From Pseudomonas sp. TH41 (GTDB taxonomy: Bacteria; Pseudomonadota; Gammaproteobacteria; Pseudomonadales; Pseudomonadaceae), in NCBI RefSeq assembly GCF_016650695.1, contig NZ_JAEKFH010000003.1, positions 2,686,001-2,750,000 on the forward strand: DNA of 64,000 nucleotides, read 5' to 3'. Under the pieces are notes generated by a model. That model was not told where the DNA came from, did not search any database, and worked only from the letters and a program-made list of their open reading frames with translations. Positions 17,512 to 28,941 of this stretch are shown one piece after another. The position numbers and the translations under genes were made by a program. Position 1 is the stretch's first letter; every line of letters begins with the position of its first letter.

Positions 17512-17534
17512 AAAGCCGCGCATTGCGCGGCTTT
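17512..17534. terminator. Bidirectional terminator between antitoxin and tRNA-Ile2
   Basis: AAAGCCGCGC (17512-17521) pairs with GCGCGGCTTT (17525-17534) around ATT. T-rich sequence follows on both strands, so it can serve the antitoxin gene and the opposing tRNA. Confidence 0.85.
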
Positions 17535-17540
17535 CTTGTT

Positions 17541-17617
17541 TGGTGGGCCCACACGGACTTGAACCGTGGACCAAAGGATTATGAGTCCTCTGCTCTAACC
17601 AACTGAGCTATAGGCCC
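17541..17617 (-). tRNA. tRNA-Ile2, anticodon CAT
   Basis: 77 bases including an encoded CCA. On the minus strand it begins GGGCCTATAGCTCAGTTGG and its acceptor pairs with TGGGCCC before ACCA. The anticodon loop is CTCATAA. Three tRNAs share anticodon CAT; this one matches the isoleucine type (modified to lysidine to read AUA) in its acceptor and T-arm, rather than initiator or elongator methionine. It begins 15 bases after the rmcA stop. Confidence 0.9.
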
Positions 17618-17632
17618 TCAGTAGGCCGCGGA

Positions 17633-20600
17633 TTATAGCGATGGTTTCTCGGCTGTGCTATCCGAAAAGTCTGAAACAGCTATACGAAGAAACGTCGCGG
17701 CGAATTCTTCCGGTGGCAAGGGCAGGCTGACGATGTAGCCCTGGATCTGCTCGCACCCTTCCATGGCCAGAAATTCCTGCTGCGCCTGGGTCTCAACGCC
17801 CTCGGCAATCACGGTAAATTGCATGCTGCGGCCCAAGGCGATAATGGCGCGGACGATCGCCGCATCATGGGGGTCATCCGGCAAGCCACGGACGAAAGAC
17901 TGGTCGATCTTGAGAATGTCCAGTGGAAGGCGTTTGAGGTAACTCAGGGATGAGTAGCCGGTACCGAAATCGTCGATCGCCAATTGCACGCCCAGGCGTT
18001 TGAGTTGATGCAGCACCGCCAGCGCTTCTTCGGCCTGGCTCATGATGAAGTTTTCGGTGATTTCCAGTTGCAGGAAGCCGGGCTTGAGTCGGTTGTCCCT
18101 GAGCAACTGTTCGATCCGCACGAGCAAGTTCGGCTGGCGCAACTGTGCGCCCGCGAGGTTGACCGACAGTGGGCCGAGGCATTCGTAGAGCTGATTCCAT
18201 TCGAACATCTGCCGGCAGGCCGTCTCGAGAACCCAGTCGCCGATTTGCAGAATCATGCCATTTTCTTCGGCCAGCGGGATGAAGTGTTCCGGCGGAACAT
18301 CGCCAAAGGTCGGGTGACGCCAGCGAATAAGCGCTTCTGCGCCGACCAGGCGATTGTCTTCGAGGCTGATTTTTGGTTGGTAGTGCAGGTGCAACTCATC
18401 GCGCTCGATGGCGCGTCGCAGTTCATGTTCCAGCGCCACCCGCTCGCTGGCCTGTGCGGTGAGGTCACGGGTATAGCTTTCGACCCGGTTGCGGCCCTTG
18501 GCCTTGGAGCGATACATCGCCGCGTCGGCGTTCTTGACCAGTGTGGCGACATCGATCCCGTCCTTGGGATAGAGACTGGTGCCGATGCTGGCGCTGATGA
18601 AAAACTCGTGTTCGCCGGCCTGGAATGGCGCGCCGAAGCAATTGAGTAACTTAGTCGCGATGTTGTCGGCATCGCTGGACTGTTGCAGGCCGGGCAGCAG
18701 GATGATGAACTCGTCGCCGCCCAGACGCGCCACGGTGTCGATGTCGCGTAGCTGCTCCTTGAGGCGTACGGCAATGCCCTTGAGCAGCAAGTCGCCGACC
18801 GGATGGCCGAGACTGTCGTTGATGTGCTTGAAACGGTCCAGGTCGAGGAACAGCACTGCGCCCTGGCCACCGTTTTCCTGCTGGTTATTGAGTGCAGTCA
18901 GCAATCGACTCTCGAACAGCGTGCGGTTTGGCAGGCCGGTCAACGGATCGTGGTGGGCTTGATAATCGAGTTTCGCCTGGGCGTGCTTGAGGCTGGAAAT
19001 GTCCGCGAACACGGCGACAAAGTGGGTGATGAACTTGTCGCGGTTGCGCACCGCGCTGATGGTCAGCCAGCTCGGATAGAGTTCGCCATTCTTGCGCCGG
19101 TTGGAAATTTCGCCCTGCCAATGGCCTTCGGCGGTCAGTTGATGCCACATGGCCGCGTAGAACGCGCTGTCATGCAGGCCCGAAGCGAGCAGACGAGGGG
19201 TGTGGCCCAGTGCTTCGCTCTCGCTGTAGCCGGTGATTTCGGTAAACGCGCGGTTCACCGCGCTGATGTGCTGTTGAGTGTCGGTGATCAAGACGCCCTC
19301 GGCCGTGCTCTCGAACACCGTGGCGGCTTGCTGCAGCTTCTCCTGCATCAGGTGTCGCTCGGTGATGTCGCGGGCGATGGTCAGCATGCAGTCTTCCTCG
19401 CCGATCGGCAGCGGACGGCTGGACACTTCGCAGAGGCGAATCTGCCCGTCGCTGCGGCGTATATGGCAAGTGAAGTCGCGGACGAAGCCGTCCCGGTGCA
19501 GCAGGTCGAGCATCTGTTTGCGTTCGTTGAGGTTGACCCAGATCCCCAGGTCCAGCGCCGAGCGATCGACAGACATGGCGCTGTTGAAACCGGTGATGCG
19601 ACTGAAGCCCTCGTTGACTTCCAGCAGCAGACCGTCGCTCTGCCGGGACAGCAACAAGCCATCGGGAGAGGCATGGAAGGCCTTGGCGAATTTCTCTTCG
19701 GAGGTTTGCAGTTGCTGCTGGGTTTCCTTGAGCTGGCTGATGTCTCGTACGACCACCACCAGCGCCGGCGTGGTATCGAGATCGAACGGTTCAGCGGAGA
19801 TGAGGCCGGTAAATACCTGCCCGTTGCTGCGACGAAAGGGCATCTCCAGGTTGCGGATGCTGCCGGCCTGCAATCGCTGTAATAAGCCCGGCCCTACACC
19901 GGGTATGCCCCAGATGTTCAGGTCGGTGGCGGTCTGCCCGATGACGTCTTCGGCCTTGAGTCCAATCTGTTCTTCAAATGCTTTATTGACCTCCAGCAGG
20001 CAGCCATCGGAGAGTCGCGCGATGACCAGAAGGTCTGGGCATTGCTGGAAAACCGATGCGAACTTCTGCTCTGACAGGCGCAGCGCTTCTTCGGTGCGCT
20101 TGGCTTCGCTGATGTCGATCATCAGCCCGCGCAACACCGGTTCATTTCCGTGTTCGATCAGGCTGACGATGTCACGTACCCAAATGCAGCGCCCATCGGC
20201 CGTGATGACTCGGTAATCGAGGCTGTGATCGCGGCCGGCCAATACTTCGTGGTCGCAGAAAGTCTGGGCACGGGTCAGGTCGGCGGGGTGAATGATGTTG
20301 CGCCAGAAGCCCGGAATCAGCCAATGAGACAGCGGGTATCCGAGCAAATCCTCGGCATGGGGCGACACATAGCTGTAAGTGAAATCGGTGATTCGCGCTT
20401 CCCAGGCAATAGCCGAAAGGCTCTCCACCAGCCCGCGATAATGATATTCGCTGCTGCGCAGCTCCTGTTCCAGGTCCACCCGGCGGGCGATTTCAGAGCT
20501 CAATCGACGGTTGATCCGGATGACCACCGCCAATACGGTGATCAGCAGCAACATTCCCGGCAGGCCGTAAACCAGCAGATCGGACCAGAACGTTCGATGA

Positions 20601-21379
20601 TCGAGCACGTTGCCGACCCAGTGCTCCTGGATCGCGCTGATTTCACTTGGGCTCATGTCTGCGAGGACTTTGTCGAGGATACCGACCAGCATCTTGTTGC
20701 TCTTCGGTACGCCCATGGCCAGTTGATAGCGATAGGGGGTTTCGCCGCTGACATAGAGCCCGTCCAGCTTGAGCTGTCGCAAGCTCCAGACGCTGGAGGC
20801 GAGATCGCCAACCACGGCGTCCACTTCATCGGTTGCCAATGCTTGCAACGCTGACGTGACGTTCGGCATCGCCACCAGGTTCAGGTCGGGGTTGTGGGTG
20901 CGCAACAGTTCGTGGGGCGCGTAGTTTTCCACCACGGCGATTTTCAAGCCATACAGGTCTTCGAGTTTGCGCGGCTGGGGGCCACCGACATGAGCAAGAA
21001 TGACAATCGGAAAGTCCAGGTAGGGACGGGTGAATGACAAGTAAGACTGGCGCTCAGGGGTCGACATGATGCCCGGCAACAGGTCCAGCTTCGCTTGTTT
21101 GGCTTGCTCCAGGACGACCGTCCAGCTGACCGGCTCGATAGGTGTGAGCTTGATGGCCAGGCGCCGACGGATCAGGTCGATATAGTCCGCTGCAAGGCCC
21201 TGATAGCGCCCCTGTTCGTCGCGAAACTCAAAGGGTGGCCACGACGCATCGACACCCAGGCGTAAGTCCGGGTGGGCTGTCAGCCAGCTACGTTCATCGT
21301 CGGTCAGAGTCAGCGCGCCAGCCGTTGCGGTCCAGGTCATCAGCGACAGTAAAAAAAGCACGGTCGGCAGTCTGGGCAT
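17633..21379 (-). CDS. rmcA: RmcA-type c-di-GMP cyclase/phosphodiesterase with periplasmic sensor
   Basis: 1248 residues. Signal segment 1-21; solute-binding-protein-like periplasmic domain 25-260; membrane segment about 266-288; PAS domains near 310-430, 435-555, 560-680 and 685-800; GGDEF domain 805-975 with the intact GGDEF at 887-891 and an inhibitory RxxD site (RDID, 878-881); EAL domain 985-1235 with EAL at 1015-1017 and DDFGTGYSSLSYL at 1136-1149. Both enzyme motifs look intact. P. aeruginosa RmcA, at the same locus beside rpoD, has this build and links redox state to c-di-GMP and biofilm. The ligand here is not known. Confidence 0.88.
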   Translation of the reverse strand: MPRLPTVLFLLSLMTWTATAGALTLTDDERSWLTAHPDLRLGVDASWPPFEFRDEQGRYQGLAADYIDLIRRRLAIKLTPIEPVSWTVVLEQAKQAKLDLLPGIMSTPERQSYLSFTRPYLDFPIVILAHVGGPQPRKLEDLYGLKIAVVENYAPHELLRTHNPDLNLVAMPNVTSALQALATDEVDAVVGDLASSVWSLRQLKLDGLYVSGETPYRYQLAMGVPKSNKMLVGILDKVLADMSPSEISAIQEHWVGNVLDHRTFWSDLLVYGLPGMLLLITVLAVVIRINRRLSSEIARRVDLEQELRSSEYHYRGLVESLSAIAWEARITDFTYSYVSPHAEDLLGYPLSHWLIPGFWRNIIHPADLTRAQTFCDHEVLAGRDHSLDYRVITADGRCIWVRDIVSLIEHGNEPVLRGLMIDISEAKRTEEALRLSEQKFASVFQQCPDLLVIARLSDGCLLEVNKAFEEQIGLKAEDVIGQTATDLNIWGIPGVGPGLLQRLQAGSIRNLEMPFRRSNGQVFTGLISAEPFDLDTTPALVVVVRDISQLKETQQQLQTSEEKFAKAFHASPDGLLLSRQSDGLLLEVNEGFSRITGFNSAMSVDRSALDLGIWVNLNERKQMLDLLHRDGFVRDFTCHIRRSDGQIRLCEVSSRPLPIGEEDCMLTIARDITERHLMQEKLQQAATVFESTAEGVLITDTQQHISAVNRAFTEITGYSESEALGHTPRLLASGLHDSAFYAAMWHQLTAEGHWQGEISNRRKNGELYPSWLTISAVRNRDKFITHFVAVFADISSLKHAQAKLDYQAHHDPLTGLPNRTLFESRLLTALNNQQENGGQGAVLFLDLDRFKHINDSLGHPVGDLLLKGIAVRLKEQLRDIDTVARLGGDEFIILLPGLQQSSDADNIATKLLNCFGAPFQAGEHEFFISASIGTSLYPKDGIDVATLVKNADAAMYRSKAKGRNRVESYTRDLTAQASERVALEHELRRAIERDELHLHYQPKISLEDNRLVGAEALIRWRHPTFGDVPPEHFIPLAEENGMILQIGDWVLETACRQMFEWNQLYECLGPLSVNLAGAQLRQPNLLVRIEQLLRDNRLKPGFLQLEITENFIMSQAEEALAVLHQLKRLGVQLAIDDFGTGYSSLSYLKRLPLDILKIDQSFVRGLPDDPHDAAIVRAIIALGRSMQFTVIAEGVETQAQQEFLAMEGCEQIQGYIVSLPLPPEEFAATFLRIAVSDFSDSTAEKPSL

Positions 21380-21469
21380 AACGGTCTCGTTATGGCTCGG
21401 GGAATGTTTCGAGTGTAGACGGGCAATTCGGCGGAGGGGGGCGTGCGAGGGATTTAATCTGCATAAAGC

Positions 21470-21497
21470 AAAACCCCCGGCCTGGGCCGGGGGTTTT
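21470..21497 (-). terminator. rpoD terminator
   Basis: AAAACCCCCGGCC (21470-21482) pairs with GGCCGGGGGTTTT (21485-21497). On the minus strand it follows the rpoD stop immediately and ends in T residues. Confidence 0.92.
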
Positions 21498-21501
21498 GTT
21501 A

Positions 21502-23352
<1,851 letters not shown>

Positions 23353-23419
23353 AACACCCTATCCACTGAAGGTCTTGGCGGGCAAAAAACAAGCCGAGGA
23401 TTATACCTGAGCTATGACC

Positions 23420-25387
23420 TCACGCGCCAGTTGAGGTCGGGCTTGATGCGGAAACATTGCGACTTAAAAGGTCGCGCAGTTCATTTTTCTCTTCGGTACT
23501 CAGTTCACTTTGACGTGCTTTCCTGAGAAGTTGTTCCAGGTTTCGCTCGCGTTGGCGGGCTGACAAGCTAGTAATGGTGTCGAAAAACTGTTGTTCAAGG
23601 TTATCTCCATCAATCAGCCATTCCTTTTCCGCCAGCGCCTTGAGCAAACGTCCTTGCTCCGTACCGTGCCAGCGTGCAATCAACTGAAATGAGTTTAGCT
23701 TGGGATTCTTCTGTACGGCTTCGAGCAGTGCCACCAGCAGCTGAGTGTTGGTATGGTCCTCGGCGGCGAAGTGCCCGGCATCCTCGACTTTTTCGGCCAG
23801 TTGCGGGTGATGCAGCAAGGTGCGCAAGGCGGCCAGGGTGGGCGGTTCTACAGCGGCCGGCACCCGTGGCGCGCGGGGTTGATCACGATCGCCGCCGCGC
23901 TTGCCATTCTTGTCCCAGGGTTTCTTGTCCCATTTTTTGCCGCCAGCGCCAGGCTTTTTCGGCGTCCATTCCTGCTGCGGCACATACATCTCTTGTGCCT
24001 GCGGCTGATGGTAGTCGCTGTAATCCGGCATGGCGTCGTAATCGATGCCTGGATCGTAAGCCGGAGGGGCTTCCTGGGGCGCGCTTTGCACCAGTTGGCT
24101 GACGGCTTCACCGCTGAGGCCGGTGATTTCAGTCAGGCGCTGACGCATCAGGATGCGCAGGTTTGCGCCGGGAACCTTGTCGATCAACGGCGCAGCGAGG
24201 GTGGCCATGTGGGCCTTGCCTTCGAGCGAGCGCGGATCCGATTCCTCGGTCAGTTGCTGAAAAAAATAATCGGCCAGCGGCTGCGCGTGCTGGTTGATTC
24301 GCGCGCGAAAAGCATCGGTACCTTCGGAGCGGACCAGTGTATCCGGGTCTTCGCCCTCGGGCAGGAACAGGAAGCGTGCCCGTCGCCCGTCTTGCAAGCA
24401 GGGAAGGGTAGCTTCCAGCGCGCGCCAGGCGGCGTTGCGGCCGGCCTGATCGCCATCGAAACAGAACAGCACGTTGGGCACGACGCGAAACAGTCGCTTC
24501 AAGTGCTCTTCGCTGGTGGCTGTACCTAGCGTGGCGACAGCGTTTCGCAGGCCTTGCTGGGCGAGCGCGATGACGTCCATGTAGCCTTCGACGACGATAA
24601 TTTCATCGAGGTTACGGTTGTTTTTGCGTGCTTCATAAAGACCGTAGAGTTCCTGGCCCTTATGGAATACCGGGGTTTCCGGTGAGTTCAGGTATTTCGG
24701 TTTGTCGTCGCCCAGTACCCGACCGCCGAAAGCAATGATGCGCCCGCGACTGTCGCGGATCGGGAACATTACGCGGTCGCGAAAGCGATCATAGCGTTTG
24801 CCGGTTTCGGCGTTCTCGATGAGCAGGCCGGCATCGACCATGGCTTTTTGTTGCAGGGTGTCGCTGCTCAAGTGCTTGAACAGATTGTCCCAGCCGGGTG
24901 GAGCGAAGCCGAGGCCAAAGTCTCGAGCGATTTCGCCCGTCAGCCCGCGACCTTTCAAGTAATCCACAGCGGCTTTGCGCGATGGGTGGCTTTTCAGTGC
25001 CTGACGGTAAAAGTCGGCGGCGGCGGTGAGCAGCGGGTACAAGGGCGAATCGGTCGGCTGCCGCGGTTTGTGCGGTCGGCCGCTTTCTTCGCGGGGGATT
25101 TCCATGCCAGCGGCTTTGGCCAGTTCTTCGACAGCCTGGATGAAATCCAGGTTGTCGTGGTCCATCATGAAGCCGAGGGCGTTACCGCCAGCGCCGCAAC
25201 CGAAGCAGTAATAGAACTGTTTGTCGGGGCTGACGCTGAAGGAAGGGGTTTTTTCTTTGTGAAACGGGCAGCAGGCAGTGTAATTCTTGCCGGCTTTTTT
25301 CATTTGCAGGCGCGAGCTGACCACATCGACGATGTCGGTGCGGTTCAGAAGGTCGTCAATGAAGCTCTGGGGAATTAGCCCGGCCAT
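23420..25387 (-). CDS. dnaG: DNA primase
   Basis: 655 residues. Makes RNA primers at the replication fork. The zinc finger is C40-x2-H43...C61-x2-C64, the TOPRIM domain contains VVEGYMDVIAL, and the C-terminal part (about 520-655) is the DnaB-binding domain, preceded by a proline- and lysine-rich linker. The ATG at 25387 gives the family N terminus MAGLIPQSFIDDLL; the frame is open upstream but not coding. Second gene of the rpsU-dnaG-rpoD operon. Confidence 0.97.
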   Translation of the reverse strand: MAGLIPQSFIDDLLNRTDIVDVVSSRLQMKKAGKNYTACCPFHKEKTPSFSVSPDKQFYYCFGCGAGGNALGFMMDHDNLDFIQAVEELAKAAGMEIPREESGRPHKPRQPTDSPLYPLLTAAADFYRQALKSHPSRKAAVDYLKGRGLTGEIARDFGLGFAPPGWDNLFKHLSSDTLQQKAMVDAGLLIENAETGKRYDRFRDRVMFPIRDSRGRIIAFGGRVLGDDKPKYLNSPETPVFHKGQELYGLYEARKNNRNLDEIIVVEGYMDVIALAQQGLRNAVATLGTATSEEHLKRLFRVVPNVLFCFDGDQAGRNAAWRALEATLPCLQDGRRARFLFLPEGEDPDTLVRSEGTDAFRARINQHAQPLADYFFQQLTEESDPRSLEGKAHMATLAAPLIDKVPGANLRILMRQRLTEITGLSGEAVSQLVQSAPQEAPPAYDPGIDYDAMPDYSDYHQPQAQEMYVPQQEWTPKKPGAGGKKWDKKPWDKNGKRGGDRDQPRAPRVPAAVEPPTLAALRTLLHHPQLAEKVEDAGHFAAEDHTNTQLLVALLEAVQKNPKLNSFQLIARWHGTEQGRLLKALAEKEWLIDGDNLEQQFFDTITSLSARQRERNLEQLLRKARQSELSTEEKNELRDLLSRNVSASSPTSTGA

Positions 25388-25863
25388 GGCGTTCTCGTCA
25401 TCTGAAATGGGCCCGAAACGAAGGCGGCCATACGCGGGTCGTTGTTTGAGGCACGCAAAATGTGCGGCTCGACCAGTGTCGTCTGCGTTATCGCTGTCGG
25501 GAAGTGTATCTGCCGAAAATCCACTGACGTTAATCACATTCAGTATTCGACTATTTGAAAGTGTTTCGCTGAGTCCGCTACGGCCAGTCGATGGCCCCGG
25601 ATAGCTCAATAAGCGGGCACGCAAGAAGGTGCCTTGGGCTGATCGTCGTGAGAGGAATCAGTGGGTGTGCTCGTCAGTAGCCTTGGAAGGCTCGTCAGAA
25701 AAGACGTGCACCGCTGGCAAAAGAGCCAGGTCTGACGCTGTGAAGCAGATTTGTCTCAGTCGCGTCTGCGGCTTTGACGATGAAGCATCAAGCGTATTCC
25801 GCAAATGCCATTAGCCCGGCTGAGGGCCGGGCTTGGCAGAAGCTTGCTACGAACGTCTGTGTA
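25388..25863. other. Intergenic region between rpsU and dnaG
   Basis: 476 bases without a convincing gene. It contains an rpsU-proximal hairpin (25813-25833) and probably an internal promoter for dnaG-rpoD, though I cannot place one with confidence. The length is larger than in E. coli. Confidence 0.5.
25813..25833 (-). terminator. Partial terminator after rpsU
   Basis: AGCCCGGC (25813-25820) pairs with GCCGGGCT (25826-25833) around a 5-base loop. No run of T follows on the minus strand, so it probably acts as a leaky terminator or processing site, as the hairpin at this point does in the E. coli operon. Confidence 0.6.
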
Positions 25864-26079
25864 TTAGTACAGACGAACGGCGCGGCGCTGTTCGCGCTGA
25901 ACTTTCTTGGCGTGACGCTTAACAGCGGCTGCTGCTTTGCGCTTACGCTCAGAAGTCGGCTTCTCGTAGAATTCGCGGCTACGAACTTCAGCCAGTACAC
26001 CGGCTTTTTCGCAGGAGCGCTTGAAACGACGCAGAGCTACGTCGAAGGGTTCGTTCTCTTTTACTTTGACGGCTGGCAT
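25864..26079 (-). CDS. rpsU: 30S ribosomal protein S21
   Basis: A 71-residue, very basic protein beginning [20 protein letters not shown] with the S21 signature; it helps the 30S subunit initiate translation. First gene of the rpsU-dnaG-rpoD operon and divergent from tsaD over 199 bases that must hold both promoters. Confidence 0.98.
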
Positions 26080-26278
26080 CCAGAGCTACCTTCATTCATT
26101 ACCGGGGTCAACATCCTCGTGGCAAAAGAGCACTTGAAGACGTCGGTTTTTAAGGGTTGCGGATGTTAACCCCTCATCGCTCGGAATGCAAAGCCTCTGA
26201 TCGAAAACCGCTGGTCGGGGCATCACGTGGCGACTATTATGCGCGCCTTCGAATTCAGCCTAAACAAGGCGCAAACCC

Positions 26279-27304
26279 ATGCTAGTACTGGGATTAGAAA
26301 CCTCCTGCGACGAAACCGGTGTCGCACTTTACGACAGTGAACGCGGCCTGCTGGCCGACGCGCTGTTCAGCCAGATCGACCTGCACCGTGCCTATGGCGG
26401 TGTGGTGCCGGAGCTGGCCTCGCGCGATCATGTAAAGCGCATGCTGCCCTTGATTCGTCAGGTGTTGGCCGAGGCTGACTGTGTGCCTACCGAGATCGAC
26501 GCCATCGCCTACACCGCGGGTCCTGGCCTGGTCGGTGCCCTGCTTGTGGGCGCCTCCTGCGCTCAAGCACTGGCCTTTGCCTGGGGCATTCCGGCCTTGG
26601 GTGTGCACCACATGGAAGGTCACTTGCTGGCGCCGATGCTGGAGCCGCAACCGCCGGAATTTCCGTTCGTCGCTTTGTTGGTGTCGGGTGGTCATACACA
26701 GCTGGTTCAGGTCGACGGGATCGGTCAATACACGCTCTTGGGCGAGACCCTCGACGATGCCGCCGGTGAAGCGTTCGACAAAACAGCGAAGATGATGGGC
26801 CTCAATTACCCGGGTGGGCCGGAAATCGCTCGGCTGGCGGAGCAGGGCGTTGCAGGACGTTTCCTCTTCCCGCGTCCGATGTGCGACCGTCCGGGGCTGG
26901 CTTTCAGCTTCAGTGGCTTGAAAACCTTCGCGCTGAATACTTGGCAGCAGTGCGTCAGCGCCGGGGACGACAGCGATCAAGCCCGTTGCGACATCTCGCT
27001 GGCGTTCCAGCAGGCCGTGGTGGAGACTTTGACCATCAAGTGCAAGCGTGCCCTGAAACAGGCCGGTATGAAGCGTCTGGTGATCGCTGGGGGCGTTAGC
27101 GCCAACAAGGCGTTGCGGTCTTCGCTGGAAAAAATGCTTGGCGACATGAAAGGCGATGTGTTTTACGCCCGTCCGGAGTTTTGCACCGATAATGGCGCGA
27201 TGATTGCGTTTGCCGGCTGCCAGCGCCTACAGGCCGGTCAACACGAAAGCCTGGCGATCAGCGTGCAGGCGCGTTGGCCGATGGAGCAGTTGTCAGGGCT
27301 GTGA
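26279..27304 (+). CDS. tsaD: tRNA N6-threonylcarbamoyladenosine transferase
   Basis: 341 residues. Transfers the threonylcarbamoyl group to A37 of tRNAs that read ANN codons, with TsaB and TsaE. ASKHA fold; metal ligands His111 and His115 are in HHMEGH. The start [14 protein letters not shown] is standard. It converges on plsY with only 22 bases between. Confidence 0.97.
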   Translation: MLVLGLETSCDETGVALYDSERGLLADALFSQIDLHRAYGGVVPELASRDHVKRMLPLIRQVLAEADCVPTEIDAIAYTAGPGLVGALLVGASCAQALAFAWGIPALGVHHMEGHLLAPMLEPQPPEFPFVALLVSGGHTQLVQVDGIGQYTLLGETLDDAAGEAFDKTAKMMGLNYPGGPEIARLAEQGVAGRFLFPRPMCDRPGLAFSFSGLKTFALNTWQQCVSAGDDSDQARCDISLAFQQAVVETLTIKCKRALKQAGMKRLVIAGGVSANKALRSSLEKMLGDMKGDVFYARPEFCTDNGAMIAFAGCQRLQAGQHESLAISVQARWPMEQLSGL

Positions 27305-27326
27305 TGAGCGGCGCTCACGTCGGTAT

Positions 27327-27896
27327 TTAAAAATGCCGTTCGCGCCCGGCAAACAGGTCGCGTAGATTGCCGCGATGGCGCCAGACGATCAGGCCCGTGA
27401 GCGCGCTCATGGGCAGCAGTGCTGCCGGTTCCTGCCAGGCCAGCAGCGGTAGGATCAGCGGTGTGGCGATCAATGCGGCCAGCGAGCTGGTGCGGGTCAG
27501 GTAGAACGTCAGCAGCCAGGCACAGACCGCGAGCAAAGCAGCGGGCGGATAGAGGCCCAGCAGCATGCCGGCAGCGGTGGCAACACCCTTGCCGCCGCGA
27601 AAGCGGAAGTACAGCGGGAACAGGTGGCCGATGACGGCGCAGATGCCGATCCAGGCCTGCTCTTGAAGCGAAAGCCCTGCGAGGCCTGCGATAAGCACTG
27701 GCAGCAGGCCTTTGCAGAGGTCGCCGAGCAAGGTCAGGACGGCGAGTTTTTTGCCGGCCAGGCGCAACATGTTGGTGGCACCGGCATTGCCCGAGCCACT
27801 CATTCGCGGATCGGGTTTACCGGTCAGGCGGCTGAGCAAAATGGCGAAGGACAGAGAGCCGAGCAGGTAGGCGAGGGTCGCCAATAACCAAAACAT
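27327..27896 (-). CDS. plsY: Glycerol-3-phosphate acyltransferase (acyl-phosphate type)
   Basis: 189 residues, five membrane segments. Uses acyl-phosphate to acylate glycerol-3-phosphate, first step of phospholipid synthesis. The family motifs [12 protein letters not shown], and [12 protein letters not shown] are visible. Divergent from folB. Confidence 0.96.
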   Translation of the reverse strand: MFWLLATLAYLLGSLSFAILLSRLTGKPDPRMSGSGNAGATNMLRLAGKKLAVLTLLGDLCKGLLPVLIAGLAGLSLQEQAWIGICAVIGHLFPLYFRFRGGKGVATAAGMLLGLYPPAALLAVCAWLLTFYLTRTSSLAALIATPLILPLLAWQEPAALLPMSALTGLIVWRHRGNLRDLFAGRERHF

Positions 27897-27970
27897 GCTA
27901 ACTATTCCGGGCGAGGACGCCCTGATTCTAACGGCGCATTGCGCCCTTGTCGTGCAGCGGAGAAAAGTGC

Positions 27971-28327
27971 TTGGACAGAGTGTTTATCGAGGGCCTGGAA
28001 GTCGACACCGTGATTGGTGCCTACGACTGGGAGCGAGGCATCCGACAGTGCTTGCGACTTGATCTGAGCTTCGCTTGGGACAATCGCCCGGCAGCGGCGG
28101 GCGATGACCTGACCCTGGCGCTCGATTACGCCAGTGTATCGTCGCGTATCCAGGCCTTTGCCGAGCAGGCACAGTTTCAGCTGGTCGAGACCTTTGCCGA
28201 GCGTCTGGTCGAAGTGCTGATGAGCGAATTCCAGATCACCTGGGTGCGCCTCAAACTGACCAAGCCTGGTGCAGTTCCGGCTGCCACGGGTGGCGTGGGC
28301 GTGGAGATCGAGCGCGGATGTCGCTGA
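27971..28327 (+). CDS. folB: Dihydroneopterin aldolase
   Basis: 118 residues with TTG as start, giving [25 protein letters not shown] lies 7 bases before it; an upstream TTG (27947) has no proper spacing. Converts dihydroneopterin to hydroxymethyl-dihydropterin and glycolaldehyde in folate synthesis. Its stop overlaps the folK start by 10 bases. Confidence 0.94.
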   Translation: MDRVFIEGLEVDTVIGAYDWERGIRQCLRLDLSFAWDNRPAAAGDDLTLALDYASVSSRIQAFAEQAQFQLVETFAERLVEVLMSEFQITWVRLKLTKPGAVPAATGGVGVEIERGCR

Positions 28328-28836
28328 CTCAGGTGTACCTCGGGCTCGGCAGTAATATCGAGCGTGAAACCCATTTGCAGGCCGGCCTGGAAGCCTTGTC
28401 GGGCTTTTTGGTGGATATACGCTGCTCAGCGGTGTTCGAAAGCCAGCCCGTAGGGATCAAGAGCGGACCGTTCTTCAATTTCGTGGTGTCGGGTTTTACC
28501 GATTTGCCGCTGATGGAACTGGACCGTCGACTGAAATTCATTGAGGCAGACAACGGTCGTTATGCGCCAGACCGCAAGGGTCTGCCGCTGGATATCGACG
28601 TTTTGTTGTTCGGCGATCTGGTGGGCAATTTTGATGGTCTGATTCTGCCGCGCGCAGAAATTCTGAAAAATGCCTTTGTGCTGTGGCCGCTGTCGCTGAT
28701 TGCACCGGACCGTGTACATCCGGGCGTAGGCAAAAGCTTTGCAACCTTGTGGGGCGAAGCGCAGATCGATCAGGTGTTGGCGCCAGTGGCGTTTGAGTGG
28801 CGGGGGGAGCAATTGACCCCTCTGGATTTGCAATGA
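28318..28836 (+). CDS. folK: Hydroxymethyl-dihydropterin pyrophosphokinase
   Basis: 172 residues. Activates the pterin for joining to p-aminobenzoate. YLGLGSNIERE at the N terminus and PLDIDVLLFGD in the catalytic region are standard. Translationally coupled to folB. Confidence 0.94.
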   Translation: MSLTQVYLGLGSNIERETHLQAGLEALSGFLVDIRCSAVFESQPVGIKSGPFFNFVVSGFTDLPLMELDRRLKFIEADNGRYAPDRKGLPLDIDVLLFGDLVGNFDGLILPRAEILKNAFVLWPLSLIAPDRVHPGVGKSFATLWGEAQIDQVLAPVAFEWRGEQLTPLDLQ

Positions 28837-28934
28837 ATCAAAAGATCGTCCGAACGCGGCCCGAGCCTTCGGCAGCTCCTACAGATCGAACACAATCCCC
28901 CTGTAGGAGCTGCCGAAGGCTGCGATCTTTTGAT
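28837..28934. repeat. REP-like inverted pair (type B) between convergent folK and cca
   Basis: Inner arms GCCTTCGGCAGCTCCTACAG (28865) and the reverse complement (28901), with outer arms ATCAAAAGATCG and CGATCTTTTGAT. T-rich ends on both sides suggest it also acts as a two-way terminator for the facing genes. Confidence 0.9.
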
Positions 28935-28941
28935 CTTTGTC

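Noticed and set aside
17541..17570. Attachment site of an integrated element at the 3' end of tRNA-Ile2
   Set aside because: No second copy of the tRNA 3' end is visible near 16384-16800 or elsewhere in the island, and there is no integrase gene.
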